Below, piece after piece: positions 8,317 to 19,997 of a stretch of 64,000 nucleotides of DNA. The DNA is from Microglena sp. YARC (Eukaryota; Chlorophyta; Chlorophyceae; Chlamydomonadales; Chlamydomonadaceae): positions 39,791,945 to 39,855,944 of the forward strand of contig CM039464.1 of the NCBI GenBank assembly GCA_022414725.1. Reading direction: 5' to 3'. The notes beneath the pieces were generated by a model. It did no database searches. It saw only the letters and a program-made list of their open reading frames with translations, and was not told the origin of the DNA. The number at the start of each line of letters is the position of its first letter. The stretch's first letter is position 1. The translations under genes were made by a program, and so were the position numbers.

Positions 8317-10072
8317 TGATGCTAATTTCACATCCAGTGTGCCCCCTTGCACACATTCCTGCATCTCGCGCAGAGTACGCATCGCCCGGCAGTACCGGGA
8401 ATGAACGGTACGGAATACGTCAATCGGGGGAGAGTCATGCGGAAACCTCCCGACACCAGGGAACTCGACCAAGGATCGGTAGCACGCACCGAGGCTCTCC
8501 TCGATCTTTGCGACCTTGACGGAGTCGATGCCAGCGTCCGCCTTAATGGATAGGTACCAATGCTTGGTTTTGGGGTCGATCATCTTGCTCTGGTTGAAAC
8601 CCTCCATGCTCTGAGCCTTGTTGAAGCAGTACTTCAGTCCAAAGGGCATGAACTCCCACGGAACGCGGGCGCGGACCGCGGAAGGCACGCCGGAGCTCGC
8701 CGGTGCCGAAAAACTCTTCGAAGAGGAGAGGCCATGCACCTTGACCAGGTTGGAAGTGCGCACGTCGAACATGTCGTAATTCAAAGGCACCACGACACCA
8801 GAGCTGCCGTCACCGGACGTCGATAGGCCATTCCACACGTATTCCCGGAGAAGCATCTTGGGACGCAGCACGCTCACGTTGCGGGGCTCCATGCACAGGG
8901 CAGGCATCACACGGTGAATGGTGAAGTCCACAAACACAAAGTACATTTCCCCGTTCTTACTGGTACGAGAGTAAGCCGTGGCATCGGGGTCGATCATTCG
9001 AACCAAATCGTCATTGAAGCCCTCGCAACAGTCTTTCGGCGCTGGCGCACGCCCTCGTCAATGAGGACCACGTTGGACGCACGGACGTCCATGGGGTTGC
9101 CGTTGCGTATCCCAACTTTGACACCATGAGGGACCTTACGCTTGAGCAGGTTCGTCCAGACATACGCCCTCAACACGATCTTCGAATCGCCCACCCGGAT
9201 GATGGGGCTGCCAGAATCCACGTCCACCGCGCGACAGGACTTAAAGTGCTCTAGGAAATCCATGTCAAACACGATTTTCTTTTCATCGTAATCTCCGCGT
9301 TTCATGTAACAAACCCTCGAAGACTCGTCAGTGCGATAAGTGGTTCTCAGAGCCAGGGGACCGTGCAAGACATCGCCGTAATTTACCGCCGGTAACTTTG
9401 AAAGACATTGGTCGATGAACTCTGGAGTGTACCGGTACACCTTGTCAGCGCTGTCGTCGTACATATCAAAGTGCTCAGGGTACTGTGAGTGTACAAGCTT
9501 GTTGATCTGAATGTAATCGTCACGCAACTGGTTCAACGTTACAAGGTGTCTTGAGTACTCAATGTCTACGATGATCGCCGTCTTCAGCTTCACTGCGGCA
9601 TCTCGAAACTTGTTCACGATGCTTACGTTTTCACCCCTCGTACCATTGATGTTGTACTTGTCGCTTACAAATCGGAGATAGTTGCTATCCCATCTAAGGA
9701 ACGCTGGCATCTCGTCGAAGTATGGCTTCAGCTCCTCCGGGGGTCTATTTTCTACAGACGACACATACGGTTGCCGTTCTGCACGCTAATCGATGCTACA
9801 CGCAGGTTCTTGCGACGGTTGTCCAATGGGACGCGGTTGATATGGTCCACAGTCAACCCACCGGCGTCGAGGATCATCGCGTGAATGCGTCCAGTATTGC
9901 ATCTCGCGTATCCATTGGTGGATATGATGACCTTGTCCCCGAAGACAGATGGGTCGTAAACGTCCAGCAAAACCATGAAAGTATCCGCGATCTTGCTCTG
10001 CGGACCCTTGCGAACAGAAATCGCGACTAAGGTTTCTCCGGAATGCGAGTAGAGTAAATTGACACCAAACAT
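8317..10072 (-). pseudogene. HNH endonuclease, copy 2, frameshifted and cut by mariner insertion
   Basis: This copy keeps the original gene order: 10072-9752 (start MFGVNLLYSHSGET, HNH signature LTVDHINRVPLDNRRKN), 9764-8994 (helical middle, then FDMDFLEHFKSCRAVD and a second domain with VGDSKIVLRAYVW) and 9006-8317 (repeat of that second domain type, with RPKMLLREYVW, then FMPFGLKYCFNK). The pieces are joined by one-base frame changes near 9755 and 9000. The middle carries two copies of a '..LR.YVW..L..' unit followed by 'D(V)R(A/T)SN(V/L)V', which looks like the AP2-like DNA-binding modules that often accompany HNH nucleases; that is inference. The 3' end runs into the mariner right repeat at 8316. 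Confidence 0.7.
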
Positions 10073-10527
10073 GCGACCATGTAGAAAATCACCGGTTGAT
10101 TGGTAAAAACCATCTTAATCAGGACAATTTATAATGATATGTCATTCTTTACACTCGTATTCCGAAGCTAATTCCGCTCCAGACCGTGTCGCAACCAGTC
10201 AAAATCCGCCGTGAGGCAGGAACATTTTGCGCCCAAACAACGGTGACTTCAAGAAATCATCAGCTTGACACCACCACGGAATTACGGGTGGATCGCAAGA
10301 CCAAATCATCAGGTTGACACCACCCGGAATTCCACCACGGAATTCCGGGTGGATCGCAAGACTCGTTTGTGACCCAAATTCATGTACATTCCCTTAATGA
10401 TCCTGAGAAAGTTGTAGTATATTAATTGGTTTGGGTTTAACAACCCATGCCCGTTATGATACCAACCCGTAATGATACTGAGAATGTTGTAGTATATTAA
10501 ATTGTTTGACTGAACAACCCATGCCCG
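10073..10527. repeat. Intergenic repeats between HNH copy 2 and capsid gene
   Basis: Contents in order: one unit of the dispersed repeat (about 10160-10230); a pair of inverted or direct units around CCACGGAATTCCGGGTGG (10255-10370); and a tandem pair of about 75 bp (10395-10460 and 10465-10532) sharing GTTGTAGTATATTAA and ACAACCCATGCCCGTTA. The tandem pair ends just downstream of the capsid gene stop, so it lies in its 3' region. There is no coding region. Confidence 0.7.
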
Positions 10528-11923
10528 TTACGATGCGAAGGCTAATCCCCCCATACCACTCATTATGCGAAGTACATTGTAATTGACAGCATAGATCCTT
10601 ACCTTAACTGACCTTGGTGATCCGTTGTGGTTGACTGCGTTTGTGGTTAGGTTGATTGTTAGGTTGGCGTTATCAATTCTAGACATGTTGCAAGATCCTG
10701 ATGGCTGGTGTTCCTCTGGCTTGAGCGCGAATGAGTATACATTGATTCCCTTAGATGGTACGTTTTCGTGGTGCTGGTACGTCTGCACCAGGTTCCAGTA
10801 CTCTCCGTCCCTCTCTGACAGTCGCTCACGTCCGTTTAGAGACAGCTTTGCCCTAGCGGTTGGGTTCTCTCCTCCGTCTGCTGCGACAGGGATGTAGAAT
10901 CCGTATGTTCCTCCTGTTGCGGATTTCCTGGCATTGCGTCCGTAACGCTGTGAGGGGTGATGCATGACCTTGTCTGTGTAGTTGAACCACTCCTTTCCGA
11001 ATGGCGCTGACTCTGAGATGTTGTCGTCTGGCTGGACGACCCACACGATCTCCTTGCACGGGTGGTTGAAGTTGAGCTTGAAGTTGTTTGATGTCTGTGA
11101 GGTTGACTCGTCTCCCCCAAACTGCAGCTGCTCGATGAGGTACTCGTGTGGTGCGCTTGCGAACCTGCGTTGCTTGTCTGTATCCAGGAAGATGTAGTCG
11201 ATGAATAGTGAAGCTGTTGCTAGAGATGGTGTTGATACTAGGTTCAGGTTGGTTGCCCAGATGGTTGGTCTGAACGCTGTGAGTGCAGAGTTGCGTCCTG
11301 CCCAGAAGCAGTTCTTGGCGTCGTTGAACTCTAGGTGATCCTTGACTTCGTGGTACAGCAGTGCGATGAGTGCAGGGGCGAGTCCTGGGTTCCTGCACCA
11401 CCAGAACCTCCAGGGATCCATAGGGTCTTGGATGGCACGGTCATGGCCCCCTTCCTGCTGTTCCGAAGCAGTTGTATACCTGGGTGAGTTTGGTGTTGTT
11501 TTCCTAGCATGGACGCGTAATCCTAGTTGATGTCCTGGTGTCTGGGTGAGCTCGTTCCAGATGTGCATCCAGTCTCCGTAGTGGCAATCGATGCGCTGTC
11601 CTCCGATGTCGATGTCGACGGTCTTGATGAGAATGTGTCCGATCCAGTTGAGCCACCTGAATGTGGTTCCCTCTAAGACGGATATGGCTGGCAGCTCGAC
11701 CCTTAGGTATGCCTTGTGGATGAGGTCTCCGTTTCGGGGAGATGTTTGCGGTATGACCTTGCGTCCGAAGTCTGCGCTTCCGTTGAAGACCTGTTCAATG
11801 GACTCCATGGCGAGGATGTGTGCCTGCGTGCACGACCTTGAAGAATGTAACCTGGGGTGTTTGATGAGAGGTAACACATTCCTGTGCCACCGAACGAGCG
11901 AGCTGCATGAGTCCTCCAGCCAT
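10528..11923 (-). CDS. MCP: NCLDV major capsid protein, 5' end frameshifted
   Basis: Major capsid protein of nucleocytoplasmic large DNA viruses, the double jelly-roll protein that forms the icosahedral shell. The long frame (10528-11958) shows the family hallmarks: MESIEQVFNG near the N-terminus, NGDLIHKAYLRVELP, ATASLFIDYIFLDTDKQRRFA, HEYLIEQLQF and near the end INVYSFALKPEEHQPSGSC followed by SRIDNA. I place the natural start at 11923 because MAGGLMQL, typical of this family, begins there; the next 35 codons then need frame changes before meeting MESIEQVF. Length is about 465 residues, close to the usual size. Everything after the N-terminal 40 residues is intact, so only the 5' end is damaged or misassembled. 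Confidence 0.93.
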
Positions 11924-12039
11924 TTTGTGAGATTATTGAGTTTGTATAATAATACCATAGTTTTTGTACGGGAGTTCTCCGCGCCTCACAATTTTTTTGT
12001 ACGTTTCTACAAAATGCCCTGTACGACACGGCCAACCGT

Positions 12040-12228
12040 TTGAGAAGCGACCGATGCTTCCGGGCACTTTGCGACTGCTCTGACGAGCGCAAGCTTGCCG
12101 ACAGTGACTCTGACGGACCCTGCGTATGCGCGATAGGCAGCGGAACATTGTTTGTGATAGCCGCATACGCGATATACATCACCGGAAGAAAGACGACGGT
12201 GCCACTGCTGCTGCTGCTTACTTACTGA
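12040..12228 (+). CDS. Possible small membrane protein
   Basis: A 62-residue frame with a Cys/Asp-rich N-terminal half and one hydrophobic segment (GTLFVIAAYAIYITG) followed by a basic stretch and a Leu run. The frame stays open upstream to about 12010, where an ATG lies one base out of frame, so the true start may be there. It is divergent from the capsid gene. Small single-span membrane proteins are common in giant viruses, but I recognise no family and the call rests on composition only. Confidence 0.35.
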   Translation: MRSDRCFRALCDCSDERKLADSDSDGPCVCAIGSGTLFVIAAYAIYITGRKTTVPLLLLLTY

Positions 12229-12239
12229 ACTACTAAGGA

Positions 12240-15200
12240 ATGTATCCCAGCAACAATGGCAAAAAAAACAGGGAATTCTGACGACTACAATGCGGAGACG
12301 AAGACGTCCTTGGGTGATCGGCGTCACTTCATATGGCAAAAACACATCTAGAATAGTGTCTAGTCGTGACAAGGACAGTGAATGAAATGACGGACGGAAT
12401 TGTTGCGATCCAGGTTCTGGTGTCAAGAGAAGCTTCTCTCGCGATCGGAAAAATGCTGACCCTGAGATGTCGCTTCGCGATCTCGCCGACACCTGCGCGT
12501 GTGGGACGTACGTTACACGTGGGGCCGTGTGTCCCTTCCCGCTGGATGGAAGATGATTGATGATATGATGATCGAACGGTAGTACTAACTGTGCAGCCTT
12601 GACTTGTGGCTGCGCCGCAATTGGGTGCGCACGAAACCGACGGGCTCTTATCATCGCCGTGCCGCAGCGCCACCAAAGGGTGTATGACCACGCGCCCGTA
12701 TGGTCATGAGTGTGGTCGGATGCATCGCTATTTCCGAGTCGACGGTATCGACGTGGGGGTCGCCGATCCGGAGGTTTCACGATTAGACCGACGCCCCTGC
12801 GACGTTCTGATGACACCACCTCATGGAGAGCCGTAAGCGTTATGCTGCGATCACGGGTCGCGCATTGCTCCATTCGCAACACTGTATGTAGTCCGGAGCA
12901 GCCGTGGACCCGCTTGCCTGACCGACCGATGACCGTTTGCCACGCTCGTGTTCAACCGTCCTGCATGCAAACGTTTAACCGTGCCTCGCTGGAAACTGGG
13001 TTGTCCGGCCGTCTTCTCGTACACATAGCCAGACGCCCCGAATTCTTGGCATGCGGATCATATGACGGCCCGCCTATGGCGCATGAAAGAAACCGATAGA
13101 GACGCTAAAATCAAATTAGTCCGATACTTATTGCGAGGGGAAGTGCATCTTTGATGTACGCATTGTCGAATGGCGGTATGCGGTATGAAACCAAATAAGG
13201 ATCGCTGCTCGTATGAACCAAACTGATTTCCGTTGAAAGGGTACTTGGTCACAGAAAACAGTTCCGTCCCACACCATGTAGAAACTGGAGTTTGACTGCC
13301 TGCAAGCGTCTTCGTCCATTATATGTCGAACATCTTCATTTAGAGCGGGGGGCAGGATCCGTTCCCCCGCCGTGTTCATTGGTTACCGGAGGAAAAATGT
13401 GGGAGTCTTCCACGTTCGCAAGGATAAGTACGTCTTGTCGTTGCCCACGACAAGATACTTGTTTCCAAACCTCCACGTGTCCGTAATCGGATGATTACAG
13501 TTCGAGTGTGGGTAGTGAGTTCGGACACATGGGGAATGATGAAAATATGTGTTGTGTTGGATGCTCGTGTGCGAATGATTGTAGGAGAGTGAGGCTTTTT
13601 GAGTCGTACATTTCTTCTACTCCGTCGCGTACTCTGTCACGACAACATCGCGAATGTCAATAAGATTTTTTACTAACAATACTTGATAATGAGAATATAT
13701 GGCAGGTTAGCCGATTCTAGGCACGTTTTTCTCCAAATAAGTTTGGGACACTTCGAGTTATTAATTGTAATCGAACTAATATCCCGTGAAACCAGTACAG
13801 TCCGTGTTCACTCAATATGTTTTTGAGGAACGTTATAATCTCACATTACAACGCTTGCAAATTGGAATATCGATGAACGTCAAAAGCATGACAATTCTTA
13901 TCCTTTTTCGTTAAACGACTTACATACCAACGTTCTGATCAGCATGTATGAGCTCTTGACACGTTGTATATATTACAAACCTCCTCGGACTCCTTCAAAA
14001 ATATTTGTTAGTGACCGACGAACCTTATCTGTTTCAAATCATTCAAAATATACTGAGGTTGTCCCACCCCAATAATGTGATCTGAAAAAGAACCTGTTGG
14101 TCTTACAAACAAAAATTTAAAGGCGGCGTCTGCCGGCCCGTCGAATTTCCGATCGCAGTTTCGGGAGTCGGGACTGCCGACGCCTTGTACAATACCATCA
14201 TGTAAGTTGCGCATTGTACATGTTCCACGACGGTAGAGGGATGAGTGGTTGGCGATGAGCGGCAGGCATTTGTGGTGCGTTTCTCTTTACGATTATTCTT
14301 TTGTGGAAACATGCAATGCACAACAATGGTATCGGAGCAGCTATGGCGTCGTGCGTTCTCCGGTACCGTGTGCGACGCAAGATCTTGCATGCGATAGTCG
14401 GTCGCGTGACCATAATTTTTTCGACCTACCCAGTGCCGCAACGCACTACGCGCATTCCACTACGAACTCTCGCCAGCGGAAATGCAGGGACATCCGTCGT
14501 GGCATCTTGCAGAGTCTATTCTTGCCCAAACAGGGCAGCCTTCACTGTACAGGACATCAAGAATTACGACTTTGTATCGTGTGGGCATCCAGCCCCTAAA
14601 AGCACTTGCGCTTCAAGCGGCGATTACATGTCTGGTGGTCAGCTCCTCGCTATTGGGCTGAATTAGCACAGTTAGGATGCAGCGATTCTATCAGCTGCGT
14701 CTTTTTAGGGGCGTAGACAGGCAGGATCGTGTTCTCAGTGCCGGATGCCGCGTCGGTATTCTGGTTTGGCGGCAACGAATCCTGATGTCCGGCGCGGCTC
14801 ATAGGATTAACGAGTCTGATTGCGATTTTGTCAGGCGACCTTCGACAGCGGACGCTAACGTCTGGCTACTGAGGCGCCGCGTTCCGTATCGACCCTTGGG
14901 TGATTAGGGCGTTTCCAGTACGTTTCATCGTCGTACGAGATGTGGCAGCGCGAGCGCTGGAAGTGACTTGTTAGGGCCCCAACGCTAAGTGAACACCGCA
15001 TTCGCAGTTGATCGAGTATCACGAACACTTCACAGTCCGAGCATTGCGGAGTCTATCTAGGCGGGATACGGACCATGCATGGGAGCTACTCAACAGAACT
15101 TGGACCCGCTCTGTGATGCGTATCCGACTTATCGGCATCACACTCATAAAAGACGACGGATTCGGGCTTGTCGCCTTACAGAATCAAGACCATGTCTAGG

Positions 15201-15410
15201 AAAAAGGAGAGCCATTGCAGAAAGTAGCACATTAGCATCGAAGATTTACGTAAACAGTCAATTTGCTGTAGCTATTTTAATCATTTAATCAGAAGCCCTT
15301 GGTCTTCCTGTACTCGCAAGACCAGCCCAAAATGGTGGAGACTTAGCTGTAGGGGCTGTATCCAAGATTGCTAGCAACTGGGCAGCCTGATCGATAGTGG
15401 GGCATCAACA
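12240..15410. other. Gene-poor stretch with a degraded mariner end
   Basis: No supported gene on either strand; the open frames are short, overlapping and of random-looking composition. At about 13725-14075 there is a diverged piece of the mariner element: an end-like sequence (CTCCAAATAAGTTTGGGACAC), then about 200 bp related to the transposase 5' half near 8010-8270, and a second end-like sequence (TATACTGAGGTTGTCCCACC). Large gaps relative to 8010-8316 make this an internally deleted relic. Confidence 0.5.
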
Positions 15411-16335
15411 GCTACAGGCACACACGATGAAGGAACAATAAACTCTGCGAACTTCGCAGGGTTTCGGCTGGATTCCTGGGTTTCTGGAGTTCCTGGTTTC
15501 CTGGGAGTTCCTGGTTTTTCTGAGTTTCCTGGAGTTCCTGGAGTTCCTGGATGTTTCTGGGTTTCGCTGAGTTCCTGGGTTTCCTGGGTTTCCAAAAACT
15601 TGCCAGATTTACAGGGTTTCTAGGTATGTCGGTTGCGTGCGGGGGACAAGATGTCATTGTAATTTGACATAGTAGTCGTACCCTCCCTCCCGAATTGCGA
15701 CACCTATACTTAAGCCATGGTGGAGGTGGAGACACGTCATTGTCCCTGGTAGAGGCTGTCATTGTCGCATGTGGTGGAGGTGGAGGCACGTCATTGGTCG
15801 CAGGGGTAGAAGCATGTCATTGTCCATGGGTAGAGGCATGTGTCATTGGTCCATTGGTGGATGGTGGAGGCAGCGTCATTGTCGGCCTGGGAGAGGCATG
15901 TCATTGTCCTGGTGTAGTGGCGCACGTCATTTGTCGCAGGGGTGGAGGTGGGGCACGTCATTGTCCAGGGTAGAGGCATGTCATCTGTCCATACGCGGGT
16001 GGAGGTGGAGGCATGTCCATGTGTCCATGTAGAGCATTGTCATTGTCATTGGTGAGGTGGAGGCACGTCATTATCCTGGGTATAGAGAAAAGGAGTAGAA
16101 AAGAAAACACACAAAAGAGTAGGACATGGTCATAGTGTCCATTGGTGACGTGGAGGCACGTCTTGGGTCCTGGTTGAGGGCATGTCATTGTCCATGGGTG
16201 GAGGTGGAGGGCACGTCATTGTCCCCTGGGTGAGGCTAATGTTCATTGTCGCATTGTGAGGTGGAGGACACGTCTTGTCCATAAGGGAGCATGGCCATTG
16301 GTTGGTGTCCGGTGATGGTGGATGCGTTGTCATAG
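15411..16335. repeat. Two minisatellite blocks
   Basis: Block 1 (about 15465-15600) is built from GTTTCCTGGAGTTCCTGG-like units. Block 2 (about 15705-16335) is built from GGTGGAGGTGGAGGCACGTCATTGTCC-like units with variable length. Block 2 reads as Met-Thr-Cys-Pro-Pro-Pro repeats on the minus strand, but the frame breaks repeatedly, so I treat it as a non-coding minisatellite. Such arrays suit a eukaryotic chromosome better than a viral genome. Confidence 0.75.
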
Positions 16336-16745
16336 CTATGGGACCAATGTTCTATGACGAAGATTGGACAAGTGGTTGGACGTGCGCAGTTGGGCCAACA
16401 GTTTGTGCGTGTCGACCACATCTATATGAAGGCGCGCCTGCATTCTAGGGTCGTTATCATTTGTAGATCGGTACAGTAAGGCTATCAAATTTGATTGCAA
16501 GAGGAAGAGCAGTGCACGCCAAAAGATCAATCCGAACATGGTCGGCAAAGTTTGACATGTCATGTTGGTAACGCTGGAATTCCCGGCTCTTGTATCAGTT
16601 TGCAGAAACAAATCAAGATAAATATGCCTCCTCCAGCGACGCTGGGTTGTTCCAAGAGTAAGCGCTCGTTGACCGTGCGAATGCACTAGATAGGGGACGA
16701 GCATCATCGATCTTGTCGCCATTTTCTCAGCGATGTGGGGCGAGA

Positions 16746-17039
16746 TCAATCGGAGACGTTTTCCTCACAAGCGAGCTGCCTTAGAAACCCATGCGAAGGC
16801 AGGCCATAGTATGTAGGCTTCCATCCGAGTTTGACCGACTCGTTGATCGCCACGAATGCGTAAGGCGAGGAAGCACACGAATGCATCAGAAAAACAACTT
16901 CCACAGGGTAAGGATCACGGGCGTTCGCAAAATGCACTATGGGACCTCCGAAAGAGTGCTGATCAGGAGAAGGATATTCATTCTCAAACATAATGACATT
17001 TTGTTCATGTTCGCGCTTATAGACCTTTACACTCCGCAT
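16746..17039 (-). CDS. Possible coding remnant, unknown
   Basis: A 97-residue frame with ordinary protein-like composition (for example FGGPIVHFANARDPYPVEVVF and AFVAINESVKLGWKPTYYGL), unlike the surrounding sequence. I recognise no family. It may be a fragment of a viral or host gene; no partner frame upstream or downstream supports a longer protein. An AT-rich tract lies upstream at 17040-17065. Confidence 0.3.
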   Translation of the reverse strand: MRSVKVYKREHEQNVIMFENEYPSPDQHSFGGPIVHFANARDPYPVEVVFLMHSCASSPYAFVAINESVKLGWKPTYYGLPSHGFLRQLACEENVSD

Positions 17040-18997
17040 TTTTTGGTGTATTTTATATTGCGTTCAAGTGTACTAACAAGCAATACACGCATTCGAGAAA
17101 AGAATGGATGATACTCGCACTGTGTTAGCATCATATTGGGGAATCGTTACGTTAACATTGGTCCTCGCGTGCACCATCCTCCCTTAGGGGCAGACGCGCC
17201 GCGATAGACCCTCAGCGTCCCCTTCATATGTAGAGCAGAGCTAGACTCGACATTAGCTTAACACCGAGTATCGAAAGCGCCACGCGATACACCCCGCTGG
17301 ACATGACGTTTCCAGAAAGCTATAGAGAGCAAAAGTTCGTATTGCAACAATGGCGGACTATGCTGAGGTTTGAATCGCGATACTCGCGCACAGCGCGTAC
17401 CACGGACGCTAGGAGAGAACATAGCGGGTTTCGTGTAACGGCAATGTATCTGTCGGCCCCATCTCCCAGAGAGGGGACTCATAAAGGAGGATTCGCGTCT
17501 ATTTTCTGACGAAAGACTTAAAAATTACTATTCGGCAACCGGAGGAGTCACGGCCCTTACGGCAAATCTTGTGGAAGGGGCCAAAACAATGAATTTCGCT
17601 TACGCTGTAGAACAACAACCCACGAAACAAGGGGTTAACTCATCCGTAAATTCGCAGCTTCATCCGCACAGAGGAAATGTACAAAGGGGAGTTCGAAAAG
17701 AACGTCGCACGCGCTCGCAAAATAATTATATGAATCCGCATAATACGCAGTGTATCGGCCACCCCCGCCTCATTACTTGGAATACATCTATGTAGACGCA
17801 CGGCATATTTATTGAACAAGGACACCAAAACATGCAATAGACTACGTCGTTTTTGGGTTTAGTAAACAAAAAAATGAATGAAAATCGAGTTAATGCACAA
17901 CAATTACTCAAAGTTCACCACAAGTTACTGCATGTCACCACAACGATGTCTGATTTTAACAAGCACCATATGTCCAGTTGGGACGCTCCCGGAGCCTACA
18001 TCTGGTGAGTTTGGGAAGTTATGGGAAGCTTTTCAGTCATGGAAACGCCCTACCGGGTTGGATCTGCAGATAGCGCGGAAAGCGTCTTGGGCGACCATCG
18101 ATGCAGGTGGGCAAGGTGTCGGCTAACCAGGTCCTCCCTGGTAACTCTCGGATGCTCTCCTGCTGCCTGCTCTGCTGCGCTGGCTGGCGCTGCTCCTGCT
18201 CCTAGCTCTCAATGCTCTGGCTCTGCTACGCTGGCTCTCCTGGCTGCCCTGCTGAGATATGTGACGATTGAGGATGATATGGATTGGTTGTTGAAATGAG
18301 GATGAATGGATTGGTTGTTGGAATACGGTTCACTTGTGATACCTACCTGTTGCTTCTGCTCGGATGCTGCTCGCTGCTGGCGTGATGGCATCTAAGTTTG
18401 ATCTTTGGCTCAGTGCGATTGTGCTTACATAGCGTGTTACATCTCTGATAGAACAAGGGTATGGAGGTGTGTCTGGTTCAACTATCGGCCGCAACACCTT
18501 CTCAGAATACGCGGGGTCTCTAGGCAAGTGTCTTGGAGGCCATGATAACAAAAATAATGGTTTCGCAGGGACTGGACAGAGCGCAACGCTCTTTGGTTAT
18601 GGGATACTGCTATGGAGCGCCTGTAAGTCACAACTGTCCTTGTTGGGACCTGACGGCAGGTTGCAACTCTAAGAATTGGCGGAATAATTCTATTGATGAG
18701 GTATCATGCGCAAGTCGCAAGAATATCGATGATATGAATAATCGAATTTCCGACAAGAATTCCGAATAGCACTTGCTCGCCGCATGATGAAAAAGACAAA
18801 ACATATCTGGTGTATTGTACGCTTCAAGAAGCGTCTACCAAAGGCGTTGCTCAAAAACAAGACCTTGATAGGCGGTTCTCGGAATTGTTTGAGCAGAGAT
18901 ACCAGGTGCTAGTTGGATTACAGGCGATGCACCATTTTTTTTTCCGCCCATTCTACAAATGCCCCAAATTCAGAATCGACTGTTCTCTGATCACTAT
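17040..18997. other. No recognisable gene, up to scaffold gap
   Basis: I see only short unrelated frames. Around 18165-18245 there is a CTG/GCT-rich stretch. The final frames before the gap (from 18810) run into undetermined bases and cannot be judged. Confidence 0.4.
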
Positions 18998-19997
18998 NNN
19001 NNNNNNNNNNNNNNNNNNNNNNNNNNNNNNNNNNNNNNNNNNNNNNNNNNNNNNNNNNNNNNNNNNNNNNNNNNNNNNNNNNNNNNNNNNNNNNNNNNNN
19101 NNNNNNNNNNNNNNNNNNNNNNNNNNNNNNNNNNNNNNNNNNNNNNNNNNNNNNNNNNNNNNNNNNNNNNNNNNNNNNNNNNNNNNNNNNNNNNNNNNNN
19201 NNNNNNNNNNNNNNNNNNNNNNNNNNNNNNNNNNNNNNNNNNNNNNNNNNNNNNNNNNNNNNNNNNNNNNNNNNNNNNNNNNNNNNNNNNNNNNNNNNNN
19301 NNNNNNNNNNNNNNNNNNNNNNNNNNNNNNNNNNNNNNNNNNNNNNNNNNNNNNNNNNNNNNNNNNNNNNNNNNNNNNNNNNNNNNNNNNNNNNNNNNNN
19401 NNNNNNNNNNNNNNNNNNNNNNNNNNNNNNNNNNNNNNNNNNNNNNNNNNNNNNNNNNNNNNNNNNNNNNNNNNNNNNNNNNNNNNNNNNNNNNNNNNNN
19501 NNNNNNNNNNNNNNNNNNNNNNNNNNNNNNNNNNNNNNNNNNNNNNNNNNNNNNNNNNNNNNNNNNNNNNNNNNNNNNNNNNNNNNNNNNNNNNNNNNNN
19601 NNNNNNNNNNNNNNNNNNNNNNNNNNNNNNNNNNNNNNNNNNNNNNNNNNNNNNNNNNNNNNNNNNNNNNNNNNNNNNNNNNNNNNNNNNNNNNNNNNNN
19701 NNNNNNNNNNNNNNNNNNNNNNNNNNNNNNNNNNNNNNNNNNNNNNNNNNNNNNNNNNNNNNNNNNNNNNNNNNNNNNNNNNNNNNNNNNNNNNNNNNNN
19801 NNNNNNNNNNNNNNNNNNNNNNNNNNNNNNNNNNNNNNNNNNNNNNNNNNNNNNNNNNNNNNNNNNNNNNNNNNNNNNNNNNNNNNNNNNNNNNNNNNNN
19901 NNNNNNNNNNNNNNNNNNNNNNNNNNNNNNNNNNNNNNNNNNNNNNNNNNNNNNNNNNNNNNNNNNNNNNNNNNNNNNNNNNNNNNNNNNNNNNNNN
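18998..19997. other. Scaffold gap of 1,000 N
   Basis: Exactly 1,000 undetermined bases, the usual placeholder for a gap of unknown length. Order and distance between the left and right parts of this window are therefore assembly inference, and frames drawn across the gap are meaningless. Confidence 0.99.

Noticed and set aside
15690..16330. Proline/Met-Thr-Cys-rich minus-strand proteins
   Set aside because: Direct translation of a minisatellite; frames break every 60-80 codons.
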